Of a DNA stretch of 64,000 bases, positions 7,352 through 16,120 are shown piece after piece; position 1 is the first letter of the stretch; each line of letters starts with the position of its first letter. The notes beneath the pieces were generated by a model that did no database searches, had not been told where the DNA came from, and saw nothing but the letters and a program-made list of their open reading frames with translations. This DNA is from GW2011-AR15 sp964512765. Its GTDB lineage: Archaea; Nanobdellota; Nanobdellia; Woesearchaeales; GW2011-AR15. The translations under genes were made by a program, and so were the position numbers. The stretch lies in the NCBI GenBank assembly GCA_964512765.1, contig CAZEKF010000002.1, forward strand, positions 65,454 through 129,453. Reading direction: 5' to 3'.

Positions 7352-9122
7352 GGTGAGGTGCTACAAACGCAAGTATAATGTTTAATATAACTCCAACTCT
7401 AAAGAAATCTGAAAATTTGTACACACCAGTTCCGTAAACCATAGTATTTGTTTTATAACCAACAGGAGTTAAATATGAAGTTGATGCTGAAAACATTATA
7501 ACTAATACCATTAGATAAGGATCTATTCCGATTTGTCTTGCTAGATCTATTCCAATTGGCACTAAAAGGATTACTGATGCGTTGTTTGATAATATTTCAG
7601 TTAATAATGTTGTAAATATATAGAATCCTATCATCACCCATAACGGCGGGAAATTAACAGCTATTTTACTTAACAATCCAGCTATAAATGCTGCTGCTCC
7701 AGATTTCTCAAGAGCTATTCCAAGTGGGATAAGCCCTGCTAATAAAAATATAATTTCCCATCTGACAGAACTATACGCTTCTTTTGTTGTTATTACTCCT
7801 GTGAGTATCATTAAAACTACTCCAACTAAAGCTGTTAGCATGATTGGATAAATGCCAAATGCAGCAAGAAGTACAACTCCTGCAAGAATCGCAATCGCAA
7901 TTAATCGTTTATGTTTTCTATAATTTACTTCCAGCTCGTCAATAAGAATCAAGTTTCTATCATTCCTGACTTTCTCACTTTTTTCTTTAGGTGTTTTTAA
8001 TAACAATAAATCACCAAGGTGAAGCTTGATTTTATCAAGTCGTTTTGTAATCTTTTTAGTACCTTTTCTGATTGCCATGACAACTGCATTTTTCTTTAAA
8101 CCAAGGTCTTCAATCTTTTTTCCAATGTAATATGATCCTTGAGGCACGATCATGTTTAATGTTTCACTTTCGCCGTTAGCTTTACCCATTTCTTCAATAA
8201 CAATCTTTACCCCTGCTTCAGCTTCAAGGTTGAACAAAGTATCACGAACAGACTCAATTGTCAAAATATCTCCTGGTTGAAGAACTCTATTTGAAAAGTT
8301 TTCTTTCCAGATTTTTTTATCTCTATGTAAATTCAGAATTTTTAGTTTGTACTTTTTTCTAAGAATAGTATCTTTAATTTTTTTCCCAACTAACTTTGAC
8401 TTTTCTAATATTATTAGTTCAGACGTAAATTTCAAATCTTTGTATACATCCTCGCCTTTAGCAGCACCTTTTTTTGGTAAGATCCAATACCCAATTGTTA
8501 AGAAATATACAATTGAAATTGTCATTACTGCCAAACCTATCTTCCAGAATGAGAACATACCAAACGGTTCCATGCCTAACCTTGCGATAATTGATGCAGC
8601 TAACAAGTTAGTAGAAGTTCCAATTAAAGTTAATTTTCCAGCTGCCATTGACACATATGATAAGGGTATTAGTAACTTGCTAGGCCGTGTTTTTGACATT
8701 TTTGTTAAATTCAGTACAAATGGAATCATGATTGCAACTATTGGTGCATTGTTCATAATGCTTGAAATCGGTGCTACGAATAACATTATGAAAAGCAATT
8801 GTAGAATTTCATTAGATCCTGTTAATCCAAATATTCTTATGCTTAAACTATGAATTAACCCAGTTTTTTCAATACCTGCACTCAGTATAAACATCGCAAG
8901 AATGGTTATAACTGCTTCATTGCTGAAGCCTGAGACACCTTCGTGAGTGTTAACAAGACCAAGAACCATTAATGTAACCATTACTAAAATTGCAGTTACG
9001 TCTACAGGAAATATTTCTTTGATAAATAGATAAAGCACACCTATAATAATCAAAAAAACTAGTATTATTGTATAATTAATCATCATATAAGAAAAAACTA
9101 TGTGTCTTATAAGTTTTTTCAA
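7323..9122 (-). CDS. DASS/SLC13-family transporter with two internal RCK_C domains
   Basis: This 599-residue permease has two transmembrane halves. The first carries the MNNAPIVAIMIPF motif and the second the paired LSNNASVILLVPIG motif; these Asn-rich re-entrant loops bind sodium and substrate in the divalent anion:Na+ family. Between them (residues ~215-380) lie two TrkA-C/RCK_C-like ligand-binding modules, recognisable by SKLVGKKIKDT...LQPGDILTIES and IEDLGLKKN...LHLGDLLLL. Substrate could be sulfate, dicarboxylate or another anion. A second Met (residue 13) is an alternative start. It overlaps the upstream CARF-like gene by ATGA, implying translational coupling. Confidence 0.88.
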   Translation of the reverse strand: MKKLIRHIVFSYMMINYTIILVFLIIIGVLYLFIKEIFPVDVTAILVMVTLMVLGLVNTHEGVSGFSNEAVITILAMFILSAGIEKTGLIHSLSIRIFGLTGSNEILQLLFIMLFVAPISSIMNNAPIVAIMIPFVLNLTKMSKTRPSKLLIPLSYVSMAAGKLTLIGTSTNLLAASIIARLGMEPFGMFSFWKIGLAVMTISIVYFLTIGYWILPKKGAAKGEDVYKDLKFTSELIILEKSKLVGKKIKDTILRKKYKLKILNLHRDKKIWKENFSNRVLQPGDILTIESVRDTLFNLEAEAGVKIVIEEMGKANGESETLNMIVPQGSYYIGKKIEDLGLKKNAVVMAIRKGTKKITKRLDKIKLHLGDLLLLKTPKEKSEKVRNDRNLILIDELEVNYRKHKRLIAIAILAGVVLLAAFGIYPIMLTALVGVVLMILTGVITTKEAYSSVRWEIIFLLAGLIPLGIALEKSGAAAFIAGLLSKIAVNFPPLWVMIGFYIFTTLLTEILSNNASVILLVPIGIDLARQIGIDPYLMVLVIMFSASTSYLTPVGYKTNTMVYGTGVYKFSDFFRVGVILNIILAFVAPHLIWFLWGGV

Positions 9123-9475
9123 ATTTCTTTTAATTCATTTACTGTATGAACAACTAATCTTATTCCTAGCCCTAATTTTAGCATAGCGGATAACACAGCC
9201 ATGTGTTCTTTCCCTGTGCCAGAGATAAAGTTAAGAGCGACTTCTGTACCCTTTATTTTTTCTTTAAGCTGTGTTACGATTTTATCAATAATAAGTTCAA
9301 TGCTTTGGTTAGAATTAATAACAATGAATTCCATGTTATCTTTTTTCTGGAAGGTATCTTTACCAAACTCGTTTGTTATTAAATATATTTTTTCCCAGTC
9401 TTGACTACTAATTAATTTAACAACATCTGTCCAGGTTCCTTTGCCAGTGGAAAGTAATGCAACTAGTTCAGTCAT
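9119..9475 (-). CDS. Stand-alone CARF-like Rossmann protein
   Basis: This 118-residue protein alternates strands and helices: LVALLSTGKGTW, then KIYLITNEFG, then a region ending VALNFISGTGKEHMAVLSA, and finally LGIRLVVHTV. The first loop and the FISGTGKEHM loop resemble the two ligand-binding loops of CARF domains (consensus near TGGTKxM), which bind cyclic oligoadenylates or other nucleotides. No effector domain or CRISPR locus is nearby. Its stop overlaps the start of the transporter gene by four bases, so both are made from one message. The CARF assignment is by motif only and could instead be another small Rossmann sensor. Confidence 0.5.
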   Translation of the reverse strand: MTELVALLSTGKGTWTDVVKLISSQDWEKIYLITNEFGKDTFQKKDNMEFIVINSNQSIELIIDKIVTQLKEKIKGTEVALNFISGTGKEHMAVLSAMLKLGLGIRLVVHTVNELKEI

Positions 9476-9500
9476 AATACTATAGAATGGAACTATATTT

Positions 9501-9980
9501 TTAAATTTTACATATGCCTAAATTAACTACAATGTTAGGTGTATCGCTTATTATTGCAGTCGCCAGAGATGATTTTTCTTTAAACTCATTGCATCCTACA
9601 TAGTTAATATCCATTTTTTTATTGCTCTCTCTTGTAACATAGAATGAATATGGTTTTTGCCATTTTCCTAATGTACTATCTAATATTTCTTGTACCTTTT
9701 CACTTACATAACTGCATGAGTTCATGCCAGGACATTTCTCATTTTTCCCAAAACAATCTTGGATAATTATTGAATATTCAGGACCGCATTCACTATTAGT
9801 TTGCATTATAATGTTTAACAAAGCTTGAGACAAGTGTGCATCTTCAATGTCTTGTTTAGACTCAGTTTGTTTATTTGAAAGCATCATATAAAAAAAGCCT
9901 ATTAATAATATTATTACTATAATTACAATACCAATTATTTCTGTTTGTGCTTTAGTTGTGGAGTTCAATTTCAATGACAC
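9501..9980 (-). CDS. Minor-pilin-like protein, cassette 1 gene C
   Basis: This 159-residue protein has a class III (prepilin) signal: a short polar leader ending TTKAQ, then TEIIGIVIIVIILLIGFFYMM. The likely FlaK/PibD-type cleavage is near Lys-Ala. The soluble domain has paired Cys residues and the segment LDSTLGKWQKPYSFYV. It is a paralogue of the 160-residue protein at 63289-63771, which shares KKAQTEIIGIVIIVI, LDATLGEWQKSYRLTI and a final LDICKN versus LGICKI. Its start overlaps the end of the upstream gene by 29 bases. It probably inserts in the membrane and joins a pilus-like filament or tip complex. Confidence 0.75.
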   Translation of the reverse strand: MSLKLNSTTKAQTEIIGIVIIVIILLIGFFYMMLSNKQTESKQDIEDAHLSQALLNIIMQTNSECGPEYSIIIQDCFGKNEKCPGMNSCSYVSEKVQEILDSTLGKWQKPYSFYVTRESNKKMDINYVGCNEFKEKSSLATAIISDTPNIVVNLGICKI

Positions 9981-10431
9981 CGAAATTTTTTATTTTTTTT
10001 TCAGGATAAAATATTATTGAAGGAAGATGATAAACTTTTTTTGATTTGTATTTTTCAATTGGATTATTATACAATTCAATAGTATCCCATCCACTGATAG
10101 GTGAATATTCAATTATAGATATTTTTGAGTTTCCTAATATTGTTTTATAATAAAAATCATTTTCTTTGATTTTTTTAGTAAGTGCATTAATAGCTAATTT
10201 ATCATAACAATCTCTTACAGAGACTCTTAATCTAGAACATTGTAATTCAGGAAGGACATTAATTATTTGAGCTTTTTTATAATTAGTTAATATTAAAGAT
10301 TGTTCTAATTGAGTTCTCATTGATGATCTCTGTTTTCCTATTACAAAAATAAATCCTATTATCAATATAATAAATATAATAAATAAAGCAAATATTGTCT
10401 GCATTATTTGTAGTTGAGCTTTGTTTTTCAT
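9952..10431 (-). CDS. Minor-pilin-like protein, cassette 1 gene B
   Basis: Start is placed at the Met of MKNKAQLQIMQ (10431), which gives a proper class III signal and a 2-base gap from the upstream stop; an upstream ATG would add seven residues. The hydrophobic helix is FALFIIFIILIIGFIFVIG. The ectodomain holds KKAQIINVLPELQCS and RDCYDKLAI. It is paralogous to 62657-63148 (KKAQVLNFLPEMQCS, PDCYDILKI), with the same length and Cys positions. Role: predicted membrane-anchored subunit assembled together with the neighbouring pilin-like proteins. Confidence 0.75.
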   Translation of the reverse strand: MKNKAQLQIMQTIFALFIIFIILIIGFIFVIGKQRSSMRTQLEQSLILTNYKKAQIINVLPELQCSRLRVSVRDCYDKLAINALTKKIKENDFYYKTILGNSKISIIEYSPISGWDTIELYNNPIEKYKSKKVYHLPSIIFYPEKKIKNFGVIEIELHN

Positions 10432-10433
10432 TT

Positions 10434-11492
10434 TTAATAAACAAGAGGACAACTTAGCCTCATTAATACTTTATTATCTTTACTAAGTATGGTTCCGTAA
10501 TAATATATGTCTAAATAAAAACCCTCTGTATGTTGGATGTCTGAAGTTAAATCAATCATTTTATTTAACCTTGTAGCAGGATTCATATAAGGACAATGTT
10601 TTATTCTTGATAATTCATCAATCCTATCTAGCTTAATCTCTGCAGATATTTTATATTTCTCAAATCCTTTTTGCATGCCACAATTATACATCTCAGGGTT
10701 TTCAGAATAAATTGCTGCAAGTAATGAAGCTTCATCTAAAAAATACACTTCGCCAATCTCTTTAAAACTGTTACCTGTTTTTTTATAATATTTAATAGTT
10801 CCAAAATCAAATATGCGCATAGAATATTTTTCTATACCTTCAAGAAAAAAACCATCAAACCTGTTTCTTAATTCAGGTCCGAACCATGAATCTATTACAC
10901 TGACTACTAAAAAAGTAACATCTTCATCTTTTATCCCGTTTAAATCACCTAATTGAGAAACGTCAGGCATTTCATCAATTGCAATATATCTTATTTTATC
11001 ATAATTTTCATTGTTTATTTCTTTGAAATTTTTTACAACTATCTTATTAATGTTAATAGGTAGACTTTCATTGATTAATTGAACAAACCCAGATTCTTTA
11101 AGAACATATTTTATGTTTGAACCTGTCACAAAGCTAAATAATTCAGTTTTAAAAGGATGTTCAAAATACCTACTAGTACCTAATAAATTCCCTGTTATTT
11201 TATCAGGTGAAAAGACTATGCTTGATAATGGAGAGGATATTTCATCAATGATATATCTGTCACAGCTAAATTTAATCGCTACACCGCTTAATTCTGTACT
11301 TGATTCAGCTTTTGGATTTAGTTGGATATTTTTTAGAATTAAATCAAGATAAGATTTAACATCATAATTAAATGAATCTGTTGCTGATTTTTTTAATTTA
11401 GGAATTATTGATAGCCCTGCTATCAAGATAATTGCTCCAACTACTGCAATATATATCCAATTGAATTGGATTTGTATTTGTCCTCTTTTCAT
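10434..11492 (-). CDS. Large minor-pilin-like protein, cassette 1 gene A
   Basis: This 352-residue protein starts MKRGQIQIQFNWIYIAVVG, a class III signal with an unusually conserved IQFNWIY block, followed by one hydrophobic helix. The ectodomain includes a segment (EKYSMRIFDFGTIKYYKKT) and FLDEASLLAAIYSENPEMYNCGM. It is paralogous to 61639-62649, which has SIQFNWIYVAIVG and FDTPTLIAALYSENLGSYECNL. First gene of the leftward three-gene cassette. By size it recalls GspK-like tip subunits of bacterial systems, but that comparison is only by analogy. Confidence 0.75.
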   Translation of the reverse strand: MKRGQIQIQFNWIYIAVVGAIILIAGLSIIPKLKKSATDSFNYDVKSYLDLILKNIQLNPKAESSTELSGVAIKFSCDRYIIDEISSPLSSIVFSPDKITGNLLGTSRYFEHPFKTELFSFVTGSNIKYVLKESGFVQLINESLPININKIVVKNFKEINNENYDKIRYIAIDEMPDVSQLGDLNGIKDEDVTFLVVSVIDSWFGPELRNRFDGFFLEGIEKYSMRIFDFGTIKYYKKTGNSFKEIGEVYFLDEASLLAAIYSENPEMYNCGMQKGFEKYKISAEIKLDRIDELSRIKHCPYMNPATRLNKMIDLTSDIQHTEGFYLDIYYYGTILSKDNKVLMRLSCPLVY

Positions 11493-11556
11493 TTATTAAA
11501 TTTTATTAGAGATATAGATTATATTAAGTTTTCGAATTAGACTTCTTACTTATATT

Positions 11557-11652
11557 AAGAAAATAATAACAACAAAGGCACAGATGCATTTACTTGTGTA
11601 AATGCTAATCGCCTTATGACTCGCCTGGCCAAGTTATTATTTTCTTTTTTGG
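11557..11652. ncRNA. Structured RNA or inverted-repeat element (candidate)
   Basis: A perfect 14-bp outer stem (11557-11570 with 11633-11646) encloses a 5-bp stem AAGGC/GCCTT (11575-11579, 11611-11615), an asymmetric internal loop and a perfect 8-bp hairpin GCATTTAC-TTGT-GTAAATGC (11586-11605). On the plus strand a run of six T follows (11647-11652 region), as expected of a terminated small RNA. It lies between the two divergent pilin-type gene groups. It has no tRNA cloverleaf and no convincing C/D or ACA boxes. It could be a small RNA or a short inverted-repeat mobile element. Confidence 0.5.
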
Positions 11653-11688
11653 AAACTTTAATAAAGCTGCTAATATGAACTTTTTTAC

Positions 11689-13344
11689 ATGCATAAAAAG
11701 TCTCAATTAACAATATTTATTATAATAGTATTATTGTTAATAGTAATAGTAGGTTTCTTTTTTTATAATAATAATAAATCTAAACTTGAAGAAGTAAAAA
11801 AATCTGAAGATGTTAATTTTAAAGAAATTAAACCTGTTAAAGTTTATATTGAAGATGTAATAACTCGTTTAGTGATAGATGGTTTATTTTTAATTGGTAA
11901 GCAAGGAGGTATATTGTATGAAACAACCTGGCCAGCGTGCAAAGCTGAAGATCCTAGTGTTGATGAATTTCACAAGCTATGCAACCAAACAGGAAAATAT
12001 AATTATTTCTTTTATCCAGAATATCTTGAAGAAACACCTTATAGTCATAAAAGAGTTAACATTGGATTAAATGATTCAAGAGAATTAACTATAACTAGGG
12101 CAAGTATTGAACCACTGCAACAACCTTTTTCATATCCACATATTGGACCAATACTTGCTAAAGATTATTTATATGGNNNNNNNNNNNNNNNNNNNNNNNN
12201 NNNNNNNNNNNNNNNNNNNNNNNNNNNNNNNNNNNNNNNNNNNNNNNNNNNNNNNNNNNNNNNNNNNNNNNNNNNNAGAATGCTTGATGAAAATGGTGAA
12301 GAAGTTGGTGAAGTGTTTAGAAGAGAATCAGCTACTAATCCGCCTAATTATGAATATGATTTGATATATGCGATTGATAGGTCGTTTGACTGGGCTAAAT
12401 GGTATAATCATGAAGATAATTATAACCCTGAACCTGAATATTTTACGTTTTATTTTATTAGAGAGAATAGAGCAGCGGATGCTAGTACTGTTTATAATGT
12501 ACCTGAAAAAATACTTCCTGGAGAAACTACAACTTGGTTCTGTCCTAATTTCATGACAGCTGGAACATGGTTTGATCCTGATGAAGATGATATGTATACT
12601 GAAGAATTTCCTTTTACAGATCCTCAATGGTATGTTTGGAAAAGTAGGGGAGATTATTTGGAATATGAGATAGTTGGAAGCTGCGGGGGTGAATTATATT
12701 TAGACCACGAGCCTGAACGAGAAGAAATTAGGTATCATACTGAAATGAATCACGAAGAAGATGGTGATGAAGATGATGGTATTTCTTTTTTAGATGATGA
12801 TCTTGTAAAATGTGGAAATGAAATATATGAATTTAAAACAAAACAAGCTACATTAGATGATGTAGGTGATGTAATAATTTTAAAAGTAGGAGACCAGATG
12901 GATTTTATGAGTGGTGAATCACAAGGACCAAGTAGATATCCAGAAGGACCTATAACAGAAGATGGAAGCGGGAGATTAAATGATGCAATTTCGTTTCAAC
13001 CTGTGAAATGTGATTCAAGTGTTGATCAAAAAGGATGTTGTGAACAAGGAAAATGGAGATTAGATGGAATACCAAATGAACCTGTGACAATTCCTATATG
13101 TGTAAGAAAATGTGAAAGTTATTGTAAATCACTTTCTTGTTCTAAACCAGATTGTAGTTCAGAAAAAGAATCAGGATGTTGTTATGAATACAAAGAATTT
13201 CATAATGTATGTGATCATGAAGGAGATCTTCAAATTAGTAATAAACCTGCGTCAGATAAAATGATGGCTACACCAGGATGTAAATGCAAATGTGTAACTA
13301 ATAATGCAGTGAGGACACCAGTATGTAGTCAACCACCAACTTAA
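11689..13344 (+). CDS. Pilin-anchored Cys-rich extracellular protein (interrupted by assembly gap)
   Basis: The N-terminus MHKKSQLTIFIIIVLLLIVIVGFF is a class III-type signal anchor of the GQLTIF family seen also at 35507, 50361 and 63892. The segment VIDGLFLIGKQGGILYE is shared with the protein at 35507 (YLIGLQGGYID). A 100-N gap spans 12177-12276, so the apparent continuous frame across it is not proof of a single gene. After the gap the protein is acidic and then Cys-rich (KGCCEQG, CVRKCESYCKSLSC, CKCKC), suggesting a disulfide-bonded secreted domain. Enzymatic role unknown. The next gene starts one base after its stop. Confidence 0.65.
   Translation: MHKKSQLTIFIIIVLLLIVIVGFFFYNNNKSKLEEVKKSEDVNFKEIKPVKVYIEDVITRLVIDGLFLIGKQGGILYETTWPACKAEDPSVDEFHKLCNQTGKYNYFFYPEYLEETPYSHKRVNIGLNDSRELTITRASIEPLQQPFSYPHIGPILAKDYLYXXXXXXXXXXXXXXXXXXXXXXXXXXXXXXXXXXRMLDENGEEVGEVFRRESATNPPNYEYDLIYAIDRSFDWAKWYNHEDNYNPEPEYFTFYFIRENRAADASTVYNVPEKILPGETTTWFCPNFMTAGTWFDPDEDDMYTEEFPFTDPQWYVWKSRGDYLEYEIVGSCGGELYLDHEPEREEIRYHTEMNHEEDGDEDDGISFLDDDLVKCGNEIYEFKTKQATLDDVGDVIILKVGDQMDFMSGESQGPSRYPEGPITEDGSGRLNDAISFQPVKCDSSVDQKGCCEQGKWRLDGIPNEPVTIPICVRKCESYCKSLSCSKPDCSSEKESGCCYEYKEFHNVCDHEGDLQISNKPASDKMMATPGCKCKCVTNNAVRTPVCSQPPT
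12177..12276. other. Assembly gap (100 N)
   Basis: Exactly 100 N, the usual placeholder for a scaffold gap of unknown true length. It falls inside the coding region 11689-13344. Confidence 0.99.
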
Positions 13345-13345
13345 A

Positions 13346-13724
13346 ATGAAACAAAAAACAAAACTATTAATAATTCTCATTATCCTAATCATAACACTAA
13401 TCTCAATAACAATACTCGCACAAAAAAAATCGCATCAAAGAAGTATATTTGGCCTAATTGCACCAAAAACCTACAAAGTCATAGCAATAGCAAACCAAGA
13501 CGGTACATGTCAAGACTTGCCACATTATTTATACGATCCTGATAAAGCATGGAACATGGTTTCTGAATCAGCTTATTGCAATGAAGTTGACCAGGTTTCA
13601 AAAGGATGTTGTTTAATAAGAGGAAGATATCAAAAATTAAATAAAGAACAATATGAATGCACTTCTCTTTGCAAGGAATCTGGACAATGTAACTGTGATT
13701 TAGATTTTAAAACGTGCGATCCAA
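13346..13724 (+). CDS. Membrane-anchored Cys-rich protein (3' end lost in gap)
   Basis: The first 126 residues are visible: a signal anchor (LLIILIILIITLISITIL) followed by a secreted domain with GCCLIRGRY, YECTSLCKESGQCNCDLDF. It begins one base after the previous stop, so it belongs to the same operon. The 100-N gap removes its end; the downstream peptidase sequence cannot be assumed to be the same protein. The GCC-type Cys pairs resemble those in the preceding gene. Confidence 0.55.
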
Positions 13725-13824
13725 NNNNNNNNNNNNNNNNNNNNNNNNNNNNNNNNNNNNNNNNNNNNNNNNNNNNNNNNNNNNNNNNNNNNNNNNNNNN
13801 NNNNNNNNNNNNNNNNNNNNNNNN
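13725..13824. other. Assembly gap (100 N)
   Basis: Exactly 100 N; separates the Cys-rich membrane protein from the M50 peptidase fragment. Confidence 0.99.
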
Positions 13825-14292
13825 CATGATCCGTTTGCATATTACCAAAAATCAAGTATTATTGAAGATATTAAATTTGGTGCAATGATAGCAGGCCCAG
13901 CAATAGTATTACATGAACTAGCACATAAATTTGTAGCAATGGGATTTGGCGCAGTTGCAATATTGCATGCACCAATTAACTGGTACATAATGGTTATTAT
14001 AATGAGGTTATTGAATTTTCCATTCATGTTTTTTGTAGGAGGTTATGTAACACATACACCATTACCACCATTAGAATCTTCATTAGTATCAATTGCTGGA
14101 CCATTAACCAATTTAATATTATATGGATTATGTCAATTAATTGTTAATAAAAACTTAGTTAATAAGAAACATCATAAAACAATTTTAATATCTGGAAAGA
14201 TTAATCTGTTTTTAGCAGCATTTAACATGATACCTCTGCCTGGATTTGACGGGTTTAATTTTTTCTATAGTATTATAAAGTTTATTTTTTAA
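13825..14292 (+). CDS. Site-2-protease-like M50 membrane metallopeptidase (5' truncated by gap)
   Basis: The last 155 residues of a membrane protease are present. HELAH gives the HExxH zinc motif within a membrane helix and FNMIPLPGFDG supplies the NxxPxxxxDG third-ligand motif; SIAGPLTNLILYG lies between them as in small archaeal S2P relatives. Such enzymes cleave membrane-spanning segments, often of regulators or signal anchors. The N-terminus lies in or beyond the gap. Small archaeal M50 proteins are about 180-210 residues, so little is missing. Confidence 0.85.
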   Translation, partial: HDPFAYYQKSSIIEDIKFGAMIAGPAIVLHELAHKFVAMGFGAVAILHAPINWYIMVIIMRLLNFPFMFFVGGYVTHTPLPPLESSLVSIAGPLTNLILYGLCQLIVNKNLVNKKHHKTILISGKINLFLAAFNMIPLPGFDGFNFFYSIIKFIF

Positions 14293-14356
14293 GATATAAA
14301 TGCTTATAAATAAAATTTTTATTTCTTAATTATGCACCAAATTTTATTTCTAAGGA

Positions 14357-14364
14357 GGGATTTA
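14357..14364 (+). promoter_or_regulatory. Strong Shine-Dalgarno of pyrG
   Basis: AAGGAGGG lies shortly upstream of the ATG at 14369. Most genes in the window lack such a site and look leaderless, so this SD and those before 20905, 29334(-), 39322 and 63892 mark genes translated from leadered messages. Confidence 0.6.
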
Positions 14365-14368
14365 TCAA

Positions 14369-16066
14369 ATGTCTGATATATTAAGAAAAATATCAAAAAA
14401 ATCAATTGACCATGAATTTTATACACCATATCCTAAAGGATATGTGAAAGGTAAGACAAAATACATTGTTGTGCTTGGCACAGTCATGTCAGGGTTAGGT
14501 AAAGGCATTCTTAGCAGTTCACTAGGTAAATTATTACAGTATAAAGGATTAAAAATTGCACCTATTAAATTTGACGGTTATCTAAACCAAGACGCTGGTA
14601 CTTTGAACCCGTTTAGACATGGTGAAGTGTTTGTTTTAGATGACGGCACTGAAACAGACATGGATCTAGGGACATATGAAAGGTTTTTAGATTTGAACTT
14701 AACCAAAGAATATTATTTGACAAACGGTAAGCTTTTTCAGAGTATTCTTAACAAAGAAAGAAAAGGTTCATATCTAGGTAGAGATGTCCAAGTTATACCT
14801 CATGTAACTGGTGAAATTAAATTATTTTTAAGAAATTTATCAATGATTTCAGATGCAGATATTGTATTATTTGAAGTTGGAGGCACTGTTGGTGATTTAG
14901 AAAATATGTTCTGTATTGAAGCGGTAAGACAGTTGATGTATGAAGAAGGTAAAGAAAATGTGTGTTTTATTGGACTAACTTATGTATTAGAACCTGAGTT
15001 TTTAGGAGAGCAAAAAAGCAAAGCTGCTCAGTTAGGAATAAAAAGCTTACTTTCAATGGGAATTCAACCTGATATCATAGGATGCAGGGCTAATAATCCA
15101 GTGACTGAAAAAGTCAGAGAAAAAATAAGTGTATATTCAAACGTTAATATTGAAAATGTAATTAGTTTACATGATGTGAAAAGTATTTATTTAATCCCTG
15201 AAATGCTTGAGAATGTGAACATTGTGCCAAGAGTGCTCAGTAAACTTGAATTACCTAATAAACAAGGTAACATCCCGATTGAGTGGAAACAATTCACTGA
15301 AAAAATTAGAAAACCAAAAAACACAGTTACTATTGGGATGGGTGGTAAATATACTTCACTAAGAGATGCGTATGCTAGTATTGTCAAAGCATTTGAACAC
15401 GCAGGAGCAGCATTAAATACAGAAGTGAAAATAAAATGGATAGAGACTACAGAGATTGAAGAAGGTAAAGTAACAGTTGAAGAAGCTCTAAAGGATGTTG
15501 ATGGTGTATTAGTTGCACCAGGTTTTGGCAAAAGAGGTACAGAAGGTAAAATAATGTGTTTAAAATATGTGAGAAAAAATAACATTCCTTATTTAGGCAT
15601 TTGTTATGGTATGCAAATGGCTGTGGTTGAATTTGCACGTAATGTGTGTGGTTTGAAAAAAGCCAATAGTACTGAAATTGATCCAGATACTCCTGATCCT
15701 GTAATTGATATATTGCCAGAACAGAAAAAGATTGAGGGCTTGGGAGGTAACATGCGTTTAGGAGGCAAAGAAGTTTTAGTTAATGAGAATACTTTGGCTT
15801 ATAACCTTTATGATAAAAAAACTCTGATTAGAGAACGGTTCCGGCACAGGTATGAAGTTAATCCGAAATATATACATTTATTAGAAAAACATGGTATGGT
15901 TTTCTCAGGCAAACATCCAGAATATAATATAATGCAGATAATGGAACTGCCTGGTAAAAAATATTTTTTTGGATCTCAGTTTCATCCAGAATATACCTCT
16001 AGACCATTAAAGCCAAATCCCTTATACTTCGGATTGGTAAAAGCTGCTCTTAAGAAGAAATCTTAA
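14369..16066 (+). CDS. pyrG: CTP synthase
   Basis: This 565-residue enzyme converts UTP to CTP with ATP and glutamine. The synthetase half has the P-loop GTVMSGLGKGILSSSLG, DGYLNQDAGTLNPFRHGEVFVLDDGTETDMDLG-type substrate segment and DIVLFEVGGTVGDLE. The glutaminase half has the nucleophile in GICYGMQMA (Cys412) and the catalytic FHPEYTSRPLKPNP at the C-terminus. Compared with common sequences, the oxyanion motif reads GICYGMQ instead of GICLGMQ, and there is an N-terminal extension of roughly 20 residues before KYIVVLG. Both seem compatible with activity. Confidence 0.97.
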   Translation: MSDILRKISKKSIDHEFYTPYPKGYVKGKTKYIVVLGTVMSGLGKGILSSSLGKLLQYKGLKIAPIKFDGYLNQDAGTLNPFRHGEVFVLDDGTETDMDLGTYERFLDLNLTKEYYLTNGKLFQSILNKERKGSYLGRDVQVIPHVTGEIKLFLRNLSMISDADIVLFEVGGTVGDLENMFCIEAVRQLMYEEGKENVCFIGLTYVLEPEFLGEQKSKAAQLGIKSLLSMGIQPDIIGCRANNPVTEKVREKISVYSNVNIENVISLHDVKSIYLIPEMLENVNIVPRVLSKLELPNKQGNIPIEWKQFTEKIRKPKNTVTIGMGGKYTSLRDAYASIVKAFEHAGAALNTEVKIKWIETTEIEEGKVTVEEALKDVDGVLVAPGFGKRGTEGKIMCLKYVRKNNIPYLGICYGMQMAVVEFARNVCGLKKANSTEIDPDTPDPVIDILPEQKKIEGLGGNMRLGGKEVLVNENTLAYNLYDKKTLIRERFRHRYEVNPKYIHLLEKHGMVFSGKHPEYNIMQIMELPGKKYFFGSQFHPEYTSRPLKPNPLYFGLVKAALKKKS

Positions 16067-16120
16067 GTTTTACTACTCTTAAGGGAAACATTTATATATT
16101 ATTAATTGATCTGCAGAAGG

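Noticed and set aside
13714..14292. An M50 peptidase ORF starting at 13714 on the left side of the gap
   Set aside because: The few codons before the N run are in the frame of no known gene and belong to the Cys-rich membrane protein in another frame; only the part after the gap is supported.
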